Assembly (NCBI RefSeq): GCF_032051675.1
Contig: NZ_CP116968.1
Location: 2,046,001 to 2,110,000 of the forward strand
Reading direction: 5' to 3'
Length of the DNA: 64,000 nt
Source: Candidatus Nitrospira neomarina
GTDB taxonomy: Bacteria > Nitrospirota > Nitrospiria > Nitrospirales > UBA8639
Shown in pieces: positions 1 to 8,814 of this stretch (the stretch's first letter is position 1; every line of letters starts with the position of its first letter). A program made the translations under genes and the position numbers. The notes beneath the pieces are model-generated. The model ran no database searches. It had not been told where the DNA came from and saw nothing but the letters and a program-made list of their open reading frames with translations.

Positions 1-272
1 CCATTGGGAAATGCGGTATCTTTTCCCACCTGGATTTTAATCTGTTTTTCGGCTGACGCCTCTTCAATGATAAACAGGTCTCCCTGGATGGCCTGAAGCG
101 TCCCTTCCACATTGACATACCGTGCCGTCGAAGTCGGCGAATTCGTCTGTAGTTCCTGCCGAACTTGAGGTGCTTGAGACTTCTGTTCTCCCTCCATGGC
201 AAGCCCCGAGAGCACTCCCTGGAAACCACCCATCACCACCATCAAGATGCAAAATTTGGTCAATGGTTTCAT
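1..272 (-). CDS. Secreted small protein, partial (C-terminus off the window)
   Basis: The first 90 codons of a minus-strand gene are seen; the 3' end lies beyond base 1. The ATG at 272 follows a good ribosome site (GGAGG, 275-281 on the minus strand). The N-terminus is a signal peptide: KPLTKF, then a hydrophobic stretch ending GLAMEGEQ. A Gln/Ser/Thr-rich linker follows, then a beta-type segment (YVNVEGTLQAIQGDLFII) that could be the start of a small beta barrel. I do not recognise the family. The protein is probably periplasmic or outer-surface. It shares orientation with the Spy-like gene upstream (660-1259), but a 387 bp gap with a hairpin separates them, so co-transcription is doubtful. 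Confidence 0.65.
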   Translation of the reverse strand, partial: MKPLTKFCILMVVMGGFQGVLSGLAMEGEQKSQAPQVRQELQTNSPTSTARYVNVEGTLQAIQGDLFIIEEASAEKQIKIQVGKDTAFPN

Positions 273-659
273 TTCAACCTCCTTCCACGACACATAAATG
301 CGACTGAGGACCTTATCGTGTTTCGTTGCTGACACTTAATAGATATTGCAAGGCTCATTCCCTACCATGACATCTATTTTTTCATGAACAACATCAAGTG
401 GTTAGATTTCTCCTGTGGCAAACCGCAACAGGATTCACATGAGGAGGTGCAGGCAATCGCCTACAACTTCCCCAATAACCCTGTAGGGAGATAAATGCAG
501 ATAGCCAGATACATGAAACACGACGGGCCCCTCCTCCTGTTGATGAAGAAGGGGCCCGGAAGGATGACTTAATCGAACCCTTGATGCGCCAAACCTGAAA
601 ACGTCCTCTCAGGTCCATAAGAAAACGAAAGAAATCTCCTCAAGAGGACATTTTTATCA
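273..659. other. Intergenic region between two minus-strand genes
   Basis: No convincing gene. An open frame at 394-618 on the minus strand has no ribosome site and no protein-like composition. The stretch holds the hairpin at 523-557 and must contain the promoter of the gene starting at 272. Confidence 0.55.
523..557 (-). terminator. Hairpin, possible terminator of the Spy-like gene
   Basis: An 8 bp GC-only stem (CGGGCCCC with GGGGCCCG) is extended by imperfect pairing of a CTCCTCC/GAAGAA flank around a short loop. It lies about 100 bp downstream of the stop of the minus-strand gene at 660. Only a short TGTTT follows on the minus strand, so it is a weak intrinsic terminator at best. Confidence 0.4.
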
Positions 660-1259
660 TTAGGGATGGTTTTTCTCTATCCCACCATCATGACCATGGG
701 ATTTTTCTGAATACTCTCCATGAGGGTTTTTTCCTTCACGCATTTCCCCTCCATGAAAGGCCATGTCTTCCATATGCTCACGAACCCGGGACCGAAACTG
801 CTCATATTGCACGGGCGACAAGGCCTCTTTGACTTTGAGATAAACCCCGACACGATACATCATCATGTTTTTTTGTAATAGGCTGATTTCATCAACTTTT
901 CGGGTAATGGCAGCCATATCGACTTGTTTGGCATCCATGAGAGTCCCCATATCGACCATGGCCAACCGTAAATCGGCCCCATTTTGAATCATGGTCTTCC
1001 GATAGTCCAATTCAAGCGGGCGGAGCTGGGTCACCTGATCCTCAGAAAGACCCAATTCGTCTTTCATGTCTAATGGAGAAAGACCACCATGATGCTCCAT
1101 TCCTTCATGATCACTTTTGCCATATCCCATTCCCGCATGAGGCTGTTTCCCATGGGGATCGTGAGCACTCCCGGGATCCGCTCCTGCCCAGGATGTTGTT
1201 CCCCCTATGACAAGTGTCACCAAACCTACGACCACCAGGAAGTGCTTAAAACCCTGCAT
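660..1259 (-). CDS. Spy/CpxP-like periplasmic metal- or stress-response protein
   Basis: A 199-residue exported protein. I chose the ATG at 1259 because AAAGGGGA precedes it and a clean signal peptide follows (QGFKHFLVVVGLVTLVIGG, then TTSWAGA). The open frame extends 26 codons further up without a ribosome site. The mature N-terminus and C-terminus are rich in His, Gly, Met and Asp (HDPHGKQPH; EYSEKSHGHDGG), suited to metal binding. The middle, LGLSEDQVTQLRPLELDYRK to ALSPVQYEQF, has the helical layout of Spy/CpxP/ZraP proteins: an L-x-x-Q-type repeat near each end of a helical hairpin. Such proteins act as periplasmic chaperones or metal sensors; which one cannot be told here. A second, shorter relative lies at 14734-15180. 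Confidence 0.75.
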   Translation of the reverse strand: MQGFKHFLVVVGLVTLVIGGTTSWAGADPGSAHDPHGKQPHAGMGYGKSDHEGMEHHGGLSPLDMKDELGLSEDQVTQLRPLELDYRKTMIQNGADLRLAMVDMGTLMDAKQVDMAAITRKVDEISLLQKNMMMYRVGVYLKVKEALSPVQYEQFRSRVREHMEDMAFHGGEMREGKNPHGEYSEKSHGHDGGIEKNHP

Positions 1260-1387
1260 ACTCAAATCCCCTTTCTTGAAAGTAAAATTACTCACGCTTC
1301 CGAAACCAATGATGAATGTCTCCTTCGCAATCAACACCTGACTTCAGACTAATTTCCCACTTAACTATAGCAAATTCATACAGAAAG

Positions 1388-1417
1388 TTGGGGGGAAGAT
1401 CATCAGCAAGGTATACT
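1388..1417 (+). promoter_or_regulatory. Candidate sigma-70 promoter for citrate synthase
   Basis: TTGGGG (1388-1393) and TATACT (1412-1417) are separated by 18 bp, about 50 bp upstream of the citrate synthase ATG. The -35 is imperfect. The region is also the divergent spacer to the minus-strand Spy-like gene. Similar TATACT hexamers occur upstream of the genes at 4504 and 14734, without a clear -35. Confidence 0.35.
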
Positions 1418-1470
1418 AGAAATATACGTCATTTTTTCGGAGATGCCATCTAAGAGAAAGAGAAGGTGAC

Positions 1471-2610
1471 ATGGAAGATTATTTGCCAGGCCTGGCAGGG
1501 GTTCCTGCTGCGAAATCAACAATCAGTTATGTCGATGGAATCCAAGGAATTCTAGAATATCGCGGGATCCCGATTGAGGAACTTGCAACCCGAAGCACCT
1601 TTACCGAAACGGCGTTTTTATTATTATTCAACCGGCTTCCAACTCAAGCAGAACTCTCCCGGTTTCATGAGGATCTTACGCACCATCGCCGGATCAAATA
1701 TCGCATCACCGATCTCCTGAAATGCCTCCCGGAGCATGGACATCCGATGGATGCTCTCCAAGCGGCAGTGGCCGCCCTCGGCATGTTTTATCCGGTGCCG
1801 GATGTCCGGGATGATGCCACCCGGTATTGGACCGCTGTCCGGCTCATCGCCAAACTCCCCACCATCGTCGCGGCGTTTGCCCGCCTGCGTCATGGTGATG
1901 AGCAGATCCAACCACGTGACGACCTTTCCTTCGCCGAAAACTTTTTATACATGCTCACGGAGAAAGTTCCTGCTCCCGACATTGCCAGGATGTTTGATAT
2001 CTGTCTGATTCTCCATGCCGAACACACCATGAACGCTTCGACATTTAGCGGACTGGTGACGGCCTCCACACTGGCCGATCCGTTTACGGTCATCGCCTCC
2101 GCCATTGGCACACTGGAGGGCCCATTACATGGCGGCGCCAATGAGGCGGTCATTCACATGCTGGAGGAAATAGGAACCGTTGAGGCTATTCCTGCATACC
2201 TGGACCACAAATTTTCTTTAAAGCAAAAAATTATGGGGTTCGGGCATCGGATTTATAAGGTCAAAGACCCACGCGCCACTGTGTTACAAGAATTCGCCCA
2301 AGAATTGGATACCCGACCGGATGGCAATTCTTTATTTACTCTGGCCAGGGCGGTTGAGCAGGAAATGGAAAAACGCGTGGGACCCAAAGGGATACGGCCC
2401 AACGTGGATTTTTACTCCGGGATTATTTACCATCGAATGGGCATCGACACTGATTTATTCACGCCGGTCTTTGCGATGGCCAGGGTGGCCGGGTGGTTGG
2501 CGCACTGCTTTGAACAATATCAGGATAATCACTTGTTCCGGCCTGACCAGATTTATGAGGGGCCCCGCCATCGGTCTTACCAATCAGTGGAAACGCGTGA
2601 AACCCGTTAA
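1471..2610 (+). CDS. Citrate synthase (bacterial 370-380-residue type)
   Basis: Condenses acetyl-CoA with oxaloacetate to citrate in the cytosol. The 379-residue length fits the short bacterial/archaeal citrate synthases (CitZ/PrpC group) rather than the 430-residue NADH-regulated GltA. The opening GLAGVPAAKSTISYVDG is typical. The catalytic triad is visible as His220 in GPLHGGANEA, His259 in GFGHRIYK and Asp313 in NVDFYSG. The ATG is preceded by GAGAAGG. The gene lies 62 bp upstream of SdhA on the same strand, then SdhB and SdhE, so it forms a small TCA-cycle operon. A 2-methylcitrate synthase role (PrpC) cannot be excluded from motifs, but the neighbours give no support for propionate use. 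Confidence 0.93.
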   Translation: MEDYLPGLAGVPAAKSTISYVDGIQGILEYRGIPIEELATRSTFTETAFLLLFNRLPTQAELSRFHEDLTHHRRIKYRITDLLKCLPEHGHPMDALQAAVAALGMFYPVPDVRDDATRYWTAVRLIAKLPTIVAAFARLRHGDEQIQPRDDLSFAENFLYMLTEKVPAPDIARMFDICLILHAEHTMNASTFSGLVTASTLADPFTVIASAIGTLEGPLHGGANEAVIHMLEEIGTVEAIPAYLDHKFSLKQKIMGFGHRIYKVKDPRATVLQEFAQELDTRPDGNSLFTLARAVEQEMEKRVGPKGIRPNVDFYSGIIYHRMGIDTDLFTPVFAMARVAGWLAHCFEQYQDNHLFRPDQIYEGPRHRSYQSVETRETR

Positions 2611-2672
2611 TCAGGGCACAAACCCCGCCGGTGTCATCGCTGTGAGAACCTTTGTGCTATTGGTTGAGGATA

Positions 2673-4388
2673 ATGAACGCCTCCTATACTTATGATGTGC
2701 TCGTCATTGGGGCCGGTCTGGCGGGAATGCGGGCGGCTCTTGCCGCGCATAACCAAGGGGCTTCAGTGGCCATCATGACGAAAGTCCATCCTGTGCGCAG
2801 TCATTCCAATGCCGCACAAGGCGGCATTAACGCCGCCCTGACCGACCGGGGAGACCACTGGGAAGACCATGCCTTCGAAACGGTTAAAGGCAGTGATTAT
2901 CTGAGCGACCAGGATGCCGTTGAGGTCCTCGCTCAAGAAGCCGGCCAGGATATCATCGCCTTGGAGCATATGGGGGTCATCTTTAACCGGAACGAGGAAG
3001 GCCACCTCGGGACGCGCCGATTCGGTGGACAAAAACGGGCCCGAACTTTTTTTGTGTCAGACTTTACCGGGCAGGCGCTGCTTCACGTGCTGTATGAACA
3101 AACGCTGCAGGCAAACATTCCCGTCTATGAAGAATGGTTTGCGACCTCCCTCGTGAAAGACGACCAGGGACGGTGTGCCGGAGTGGTGGCCTTTGAAATT
3201 CGCACAGGAACCTTCGCGCTCTTTCGAGCCAAAGCCGTGATCATGGCCACAGGCGGTTTAGGCCGGGTGTACGAACCCAGCACCAATGCCTTGATTTGTA
3301 CGGGTGATGGCATGGCCGTGGCCTATCGGGCCGGGGCGCCCTTAATGGATATGGAAATGGTGCAATATCACCCGACGACGCTGAAGGGGAAGGGCCTCCT
3401 GATTACGGAAGCCGCCAGAGGAGAAGGGGCCTATCTTCTCAACAGCAAGGGAGAGCGCTTCATGGAACGCTATGCGCCCAATATGCTGGAGCTGGCTTCG
3501 CGGGATGTCGTCTCCCGTGCGGAACAAATCGAAATCAATGAAGGGCGTGGCATCAAAGGCTGCGTCCTGCTTGACTGCAGGCATTTGGGACGGGCCTTCC
3601 TTCAGGATCGTCTCGGACAAATCTATGCCGAAGCCAAAACGTTTGCCAATATCGATTTAGCCGAAGAGCCGTTACCCATCCGCCCAGGGATGCATTACCA
3701 AATGGGGGGCATCAAAACCGATACCGAAGGCCGATGTTGGGATGTCCAGGGCCAATGGGCCGGCGTGCCGGGTCTTTTCGCTGCGGGAGAAACCGCCTGC
3801 GTGAGCTTGCATGGCGGCAACAGGCTGGGCGCGAACTCTCTCTTGGACACCGTGGTATTTGGCCGACGGGCTGGAACATGTGCCGCAGAGTATGCCAGCA
3901 CGATCCCTTCTCCCTCCATTCCAGACAGCGCCATTGACGCAGACAAACACCTGGTGGCCGGCATCGTGTCACGGAAAGGACCGGGAGAACGAGCGGCTGC
4001 GATGCGGCTGGAAATGGGCACCACCATGAACCGGCATGTGTCGGTCTTTCGTGAGGAGGAAGGCATGGAGACCGCCCTCCACCAAATCACCCAATTAAAA
4101 GCACGTTGGCCCGACCTCACCATCCAGGATAAAGGGCAGGTGTTTAATACCGGATTGATCGCGGCACTGGAATTGGGGTTTATGTTGGACTGTGCGGAAG
4201 CCATCATTGTGGGCGCGCTCACCAGACAGGAAAGCCGTGGGGCCCATTTCCGGACGGATTATCTTGATCGGGACGACGAACACTGGCTCAAACATGTGTT
4301 GTTGTATCATAGACCCGATGCTCCTCCACACGTCGACTATCTACCGGTGCGAATCACCCAATGGCAACCTCAAATTCGCGTCTATTAA
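2673..4388 (+). CDS. sdhA: Succinate dehydrogenase/fumarate reductase flavoprotein subunit
   Basis: FAD subunit that interconverts succinate and fumarate; 571 residues. The start at 2673 is chosen because TTGAGGA precedes it and the Rossmann motif DVLVIGAGLAGMRAAL then begins at residue 8. The FAD-linking His is His44 in RSHSNAAQGG. Other family marks are MEMVQYHPTTL, ITEAARGEGAYLLN, SRDVVSRA, the substrate-domain segment LLDCRHLG and the late FAD motif HGGNRLGANSLLD. It is followed by the iron-sulfur subunit and a CCG-domain protein, not by SdhC/SdhD membrane anchors. That is the layout of type E succinate:quinone reductases and of Campylobacter MfrABE. Direction (dehydrogenase or reductase) is not decided by sequence. 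Confidence 0.93.
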   Translation: MNASYTYDVLVIGAGLAGMRAALAAHNQGASVAIMTKVHPVRSHSNAAQGGINAALTDRGDHWEDHAFETVKGSDYLSDQDAVEVLAQEAGQDIIALEHMGVIFNRNEEGHLGTRRFGGQKRARTFFVSDFTGQALLHVLYEQTLQANIPVYEEWFATSLVKDDQGRCAGVVAFEIRTGTFALFRAKAVIMATGGLGRVYEPSTNALICTGDGMAVAYRAGAPLMDMEMVQYHPTTLKGKGLLITEAARGEGAYLLNSKGERFMERYAPNMLELASRDVVSRAEQIEINEGRGIKGCVLLDCRHLGRAFLQDRLGQIYAEAKTFANIDLAEEPLPIRPGMHYQMGGIKTDTEGRCWDVQGQWAGVPGLFAAGETACVSLHGGNRLGANSLLDTVVFGRRAGTCAAEYASTIPSPSIPDSAIDADKHLVAGIVSRKGPGERAAAMRLEMGTTMNRHVSVFREEEGMETALHQITQLKARWPDLTIQDKGQVFNTGLIAALELGFMLDCAEAIIVGALTRQESRGAHFRTDYLDRDDEHWLKHVLLYHRPDAPPHVDYLPVRITQWQPQIRVY

Positions 4389-4503
4389 TGAAGTCAAAAT
4401 GCCCATTATGGCCTCTTTGGAACCATTTTAGAGTTGCAAAGCCACCCGGTAACGGCCTAAAGGAGGTATACTATAAACATAAGCCGAGGAATCACCCCCA
4501 CTG

Positions 4504-5463
4504 ATGCACACCACTCTTCGCATACGCCGCTTTAATCCTGAACACGATCATCCCTCCTCGTACTATCAGGAATATGACCTGGAAATCGATCCTTCCGACA
4601 GTGTCCTCGATGGACTCATCAAAATCCGGGAAACCATTGATGATTCTTTAACACTTCGTTGTTCCTGTCGTGGAGCCATTTGCGGATCTTGCGGCATGCG
4701 CATTAACGGACACGCCACACTGGCCTGTAAAACCAAAATGATTTCGGTCGCCTCGGAAGGAGGGACGATCCAGGTTGAACCCATGAATAACATGCCGGTC
4801 ATTAAAGATCTGGTCACGGATATGGCGCCGTTCTGGTCAAAGATTCGACAGATTCAGCCGTGGCTCCAACCGGAAGGGCCGCTTCCCACCGCTGAATATA
4901 CCGCCTCCCCGGAATCCATGAGCCATCTCTCCGGGGTCATGAGCTGTATCATGTGTGGCGCCTGCGTCTCCGACTGCACGGTCTTGGATGTCGATAAGAC
5001 ATTCGTCGGGCCTGCTGCCCTGGCGAAAGCCTATCGGTTTGTCGCCGATCCGCGAGATGCGGCCACTTCCCAACGACTGACTTCCCTCAATCAGGCGGGC
5101 GGCATGTGGGATTGCACCCGCTGCATGGAATGTATTCAGGTCTGCCCCAAAGGGGTAGGCCCGATGGACCGAATCATGGCGTTGCGGGCAAAAGGTCTGG
5201 CAGAAAAAGTTCCTGCTACCTGTGGCTCCCGACATGCCGAGGTATTTTCGGACATCATCAAACACAAAGGGATTCTTGACGAACCGATGCTGGCGATCAG
5301 AACCTTCGGCCTTAAAAATATTGGCCGATTAATCGGTATGATCCCCATGGTTGTTCAATCGGTCTTTAAAGGCAAAGTCCCTCTCTCGGGTCCGCTTCAC
5401 CGGCCGATTCCGGGAATCCAACATATCCAACGGCTCTTTAAACAGGTCAGGATTAAACGATGA
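4504..5463 (+). CDS. sdhB: Succinate dehydrogenase/fumarate reductase iron-sulfur subunit
   Basis: Carries electrons from the flavoprotein to the membrane partner. It has 319 residues, longer than the usual 240-260 because of a C-terminal tail of about 70 residues. The N-terminal plant-ferredoxin domain has a 2Fe-2S cluster set (CSCRGAICGSCG, then TLACKT). The C-terminal domain has two ferredoxin-type Cys groups, CIMCGACVSDC and CTRCMECIQVCPKG. The last part (FGLKNIGRLIGMIPMV) is amphipathic and could contact the membrane or SdhE. It lies 115 bp after SdhA; CCGAGGA stands about 12 bases before the ATG. A TATACT hexamer at 4467 may mark an internal promoter. Confidence 0.92.
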   Translation: MHTTLRIRRFNPEHDHPSSYYQEYDLEIDPSDSVLDGLIKIRETIDDSLTLRCSCRGAICGSCGMRINGHATLACKTKMISVASEGGTIQVEPMNNMPVIKDLVTDMAPFWSKIRQIQPWLQPEGPLPTAEYTASPESMSHLSGVMSCIMCGACVSDCTVLDVDKTFVGPAALAKAYRFVADPRDAATSQRLTSLNQAGGMWDCTRCMECIQVCPKGVGPMDRIMALRAKGLAEKVPATCGSRHAEVFSDIIKHKGILDEPMLAIRTFGLKNIGRLIGMIPMVVQSVFKGKVPLSGPLHRPIPGIQHIQRLFKQVRIKR

Positions 5464-5545
5464 CATCTGCCAAAATCATTGCCATTATTTCCGGGCACAA
5501 ACCTTTTCTCCCCGTAAGAGAGAGAAAACAAGAAGGGGGAGAGCA

Positions 5546-6430
5546 ATGAAATATGCCTTCTTTCCCGGGTGCGTCTCAAAGGGAGCCTGCCCCGAATTGT
5601 ATCAATCCGTCATGCAGGTCTATCCCAGATTGGGAATCGAACTCGCGGAAATGACCACCGCCTCCTGTACCGGTGCGGGTGTGTTGCAGGAAAAAGACCT
5701 GCGGCTGGGCGATGCGCTGAATGCCCGCACCTTTGCGCTGGCCGAACAACAAGGCCTCCCCATCATGACCATCTGTAGTACCTGCCAGGGCGTGATGAGC
5801 CAGGCCAACCATCGTCTCACGACTCAACCGCACTATCTTCAGGAAATTAATGGCTTGCTCCAAGAGGAAGGATTGACCTATCGGGGAACCACCACGATCA
5901 AACATTTTTTGTGGATTCTCCTGGAAGACGTGGGGGAGGAAACTTTGCGACGCCATATCACCCGTCGCTTATCGGGTCTTCGTGCCGCGCCGTTTTATGG
6001 GTGCTATATTCAACGGCCGACTAATGCCCTGGAATTCGACCGGCATCCTGATCGGGGAAAGTCCCTTGAACGGATCATCGAAATATTAGGAGCGGAGGTC
6101 GTGGACTTTCCAGGGAAAACCCGATGTTGCGGATTTCCCATTTTGACCATTAATGAAAAAAACTCGCTCACGATGGTCGCCACGCATACGCGGGATGCCA
6201 AATCACACGGAGCCGATATCATGGTTACCCCCTGCCCGCTCTGCCATCTCAACCTCGACGGCATGCAGACCAAAGCCGCCAGTCAGGAACAGGCATCTAT
6301 CGATCTCCCGATTCTCCATCTTCCGCAACTGTTAGGCCTTGCCATGGGGTTGGATACCAAGAGCCTCGGATTACAACGAAACCTTATTTCTCCTGAATCG
6401 GCTCTGGCTAGAATTGGTGGCGGCGGATAA
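5546..6430 (+). CDS. CCG-domain SdhE/HdrB-like subunit
   Basis: A 294-residue cysteine-rich subunit related to heterodisulfide reductase HdrB and the SdhE/MfrE subunit of type E complexes. The ATG at 5546 follows AGGGGGAGA and opens with the first CCG domain (KYAFFPGCVSKGACPE). The open frame runs 65 codons upstream without a start signal. The second CCG domain is canonical: FYGCY, then TRCCGFP and TPCPLCHLNLD. The first is partly degenerate, with SCTGAG where a CCG would be expected and then CSTC. In known complexes these domains bind unusual 4Fe-4S clusters and replace SdhC/D as the quinone-side module. It ends the citrate synthase-SdhABE operon. Confidence 0.85.
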   Translation: MKYAFFPGCVSKGACPELYQSVMQVYPRLGIELAEMTTASCTGAGVLQEKDLRLGDALNARTFALAEQQGLPIMTICSTCQGVMSQANHRLTTQPHYLQEINGLLQEEGLTYRGTTTIKHFLWILLEDVGEETLRRHITRRLSGLRAAPFYGCYIQRPTNALEFDRHPDRGKSLERIIEILGAEVVDFPGKTRCCGFPILTINEKNSLTMVATHTRDAKSHGADIMVTPCPLCHLNLDGMQTKAASQEQASIDLPILHLPQLLGLAMGLDTKSLGLQRNLISPESALARIGGGG

Positions 6431-6478
6431 CCACAGTTTTCCTGATAATAAAAGAGGTCTGCAGTGTTAGAACGGCGC

Positions 6479-7438
6479 CTAATCGAAGCTTAACGCAATA
6501 GCGTAAATACCGAATTGGGGCACCCAATGCCCGTGTTTTCGATAATCATCCCGCCAATACTTCGGCATCTCCATGTGCGTCGCTATATGGTTCACGTACA
6601 GCTCACGGAAAACCGGATCTTGCGTATGCTGATAAAGGGTCCACAATCCCCAGCTCCGGCTGAAGTTCAGGCCGGCTGAATGGACCGTGGGGAAAGAAGT
6701 CAGAGGAAAAAGGTTTCCGATTTCCTGGATGTAGGACTCCAGCCATTCCGCAGAGTCTTCAGGTGGAAGAATCGTAAGCAGTGCCCGGCATCGCTGGAGC
6801 GCCGCCGGGAAAAATTCATCCGTAACCTGGTCAAGGGAGGGAGAACATTTCTCATTAAGCGGCAATAGGCGGATTCGCGTAAAATTTGCCAGTTTTTCAA
6901 GCAAATCAGAATCCTGCTTCCATTTTCCCCAATGCCAGAGATTCAGCAGAGGCCAGGAAAGATTGGCATATGCCTTTTGTTGGGCATGCCAACGGACACC
7001 TTCATCTGAAAGGGAAACAAACCATGCTTCTAACCGCATGGCGATTTCATGAGCTAACGGCAGTAGGTCGAGTATTTCATAACCTTGTTCACGCTCTTGC
7101 GCAAGCTTGAGAAACCATGCAAATCCATAGGGCAACTCATGATCCAATTCGCCTCGTTTGAGCGCAGCCAACTCCTTCTCCAGACATCCAGGTGCAAGGG
7201 CCCCGTCTACAACCCTGCCCCACCGGGGTTCACTCGTCAGCCGCGAAGCCGTTAATAACGCGTAGGCGCCATGAACACTGGAATGCCAATCGATACACCC
7301 ACAGAATGTCGGATGCGTCGTGTCCCGCCGGAGAAAACTCTGTTCCACCGTCTCAGCCAAGAGCCGAACATAGTCCAGCCGGGCCCCGCAAAATGCCTCC
7401 CACGACGGATAGTGTTGACCGGATTGTGCATTCACCAT
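6479..7438 (-). CDS. DUF2891 family protein
   Basis: A 319-residue soluble protein. The ATG at 7438 has a strong ribosome site (GGAGGGAGTAGG). The DUF2891 signature is clear near residue 45: HPTFCGCIDWHSSVHGAY. Later conserved blocks are ELPYGFAWFLKL, HSAGLNFSRSWGLW and WVPQFGIYAI. The protein is all-alpha, rich in Trp and Leu, and may adopt a helical toroid like glycoside-processing enzymes, but function is not established. It is convergent with the SdhE gene (48 bp gap) and has no obvious operon partner. Confidence 0.8.
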   Translation of the reverse strand: MVNAQSGQHYPSWEAFCGARLDYVRLLAETVEQSFLRRDTTHPTFCGCIDWHSSVHGAYALLTASRLTSEPRWGRVVDGALAPGCLEKELAALKRGELDHELPYGFAWFLKLAQEREQGYEILDLLPLAHEIAMRLEAWFVSLSDEGVRWHAQQKAYANLSWPLLNLWHWGKWKQDSDLLEKLANFTRIRLLPLNEKCSPSLDQVTDEFFPAALQRCRALLTILPPEDSAEWLESYIQEIGNLFPLTSFPTVHSAGLNFSRSWGLWTLYQHTQDPVFRELYVNHIATHMEMPKYWRDDYRKHGHWVPQFGIYAIALSFD

Positions 7439-7617
7439 TGAACCTACTCCCTCCTCGAATAGTAACCTACATCCCACCATCATGGCTCAGCTAGAGAGTC
7501 TGGTTCCTCTAAAGATTTCGTTTGCCCTTGCCAGATTTTGGATACGCAAACTCGTCGGAATCTGCTACACTCCCTCGACGTTCAGATACCTCATCTTCAC
7601 AGACAAAGGTGTTTCCC

Positions 7618-8052
7618 ATGAATTTTGATCCAGCTATCGCTGCCCTGCATGCCCTACAACAGGCTGAGGAGCAAGGGGAACTTGGCGATTTTGAATCGGA
7701 CATTTTAGAAGCGGAGGCGATATTTTCCACCGACCAAGGACCACAAGCCAAGCGCGCGTTTGATACTCTTCAGGAATTGGGGGCACAGCTTCCCCAGGCT
7801 CGACACCTGCAGGAGTTCCTCATTTACATTACCTGGCAGCAAGTCACCGAAGGCCCCCTGCCCCGTTATTTTCAACTTGGGCTGGACCTCTGCGATCGGT
7901 TCCTCGATCGATTCGGAAAACAAATTGAAGGCACTCCCTCACATCAACACGTGATCGCCATCCGGGAATCGTTTCAGGGCGGATTAGGCATCGAGGAAGA
8001 AGAGGATCTCATGCCGGAACATGACGAGGATGCGTTCCTGGGCGGTGATTAA
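7618..8052 (+). CDS. Small acidic protein of unknown function
   Basis: A 144-residue cytosolic protein. I chose the ATG at 7618 because AAAGGTG lies just upstream; the frame is open for 32 further codons with no start signal. It is predicted mostly helical and strongly acidic, with a C-terminal tail of Glu and Asp (GIEEEEDLMPEHDEDAF). I recognise no family. The gene stands alone between divergent DUF2891 and the SET-domain gene. Confidence 0.65.
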   Translation: MNFDPAIAALHALQQAEEQGELGDFESDILEAEAIFSTDQGPQAKRAFDTLQELGAQLPQARHLQEFLIYITWQQVTEGPLPRYFQLGLDLCDRFLDRFGKQIEGTPSHQHVIAIRESFQGGLGIEEEEDLMPEHDEDAFLGGD

Positions 8053-8277
8053 CCTTGAAACATTCCCTGTGCACTCACCGGTGTCTCCGGGAATGATCAC
8101 ACCTCCTGCGGGTTCGTCCGATCGAATGAATGAGCTTCGCTGAAAAACACATGCCGTCTCTCCTTTCCCTTCATCTCTCCTCTATCCTTGCCTCACCAAC
8201 TTCCCATTTTGTACAGTTCGCTGAAATCCGTTTCCCTATAAATATTCCAACGTATTGCTTTTTACTCCCCTCTTCGA

Positions 8278-8715
8278 ATGTCCCTAACTAATCGAGCTTC
8301 GGCCCGCAAAACCAGATGGCCCGTTCCGATGGAAGTCAAACCCAGTGGCATTGAGGGCCGAGGCTTATTCACCAAAGTGCCATTGCGATCCAGACAAAAA
8401 ATCGGAGAGTATGAAGGAGAACGCATTACCCAACGAGAAGGACGAAGGCGCGCCAAAACTCAAAAGTGGATTGCCATCGTCGAAGTGAATAATGGGAAGT
8501 CGATCGATGGGGCAGCAGAGACAACAGGATTCCGGTTCATCAACCATTCCTGCACACCCAATACCTTTATGCGGATCATAGGTGAACGGGCAGAGTTTTA
8601 TGCCTTGCACCCGATCAAGGCCGGAGCCGAACTCACGCTCGATTATGGCGACTCGCACCATAACGGGGAACTGCCCTGTACGTGTGGAAGCCTAACATGT
8701 CGAAGATTTCTTTAG
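8278..8715 (+). CDS. SET-domain protein (putative protein-lysine methyltransferase)
   Basis: A 145-residue protein that is almost entirely a SET domain. Visible motifs in order are GIEGRGLFTK (SAM-binding loop), FRFINHSCTPN (the NHS motif of the knot), AELTLDYGD (catalytic Tyr) and a compact post-SET zinc motif, CTCGSLTCRRFL. Such proteins transfer methyl groups from SAM to lysine side chains. Bacterial targets are mostly unknown, and eukaryote-like SET genes in bacteria are usually taken to be horizontally acquired. No ribosome site of note precedes the ATG. Nothing nearby names a substrate. Confidence 0.85.
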   Translation: MSLTNRASARKTRWPVPMEVKPSGIEGRGLFTKVPLRSRQKIGEYEGERITQREGRRRAKTQKWIAIVEVNNGKSIDGAAETTGFRFINHSCTPNTFMRIIGERAEFYALHPIKAGAELTLDYGDSHHNGELPCTCGSLTCRRFL

Positions 8716-8814
8716 AAAAGCTGATACGCGATCATTTCCCATATGTGCCGACTCGCCAGGCCTCCTATCAACGGTCACCACATCTTTTCTGAATGGCCTT
8801 CCGTAAGCATTCTT

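Noticed and set aside
394-618. Minus-strand open frame of 74 codons
   Set aside because: No ribosome site, low-quality composition, and it overlaps the hairpin at 523-557.
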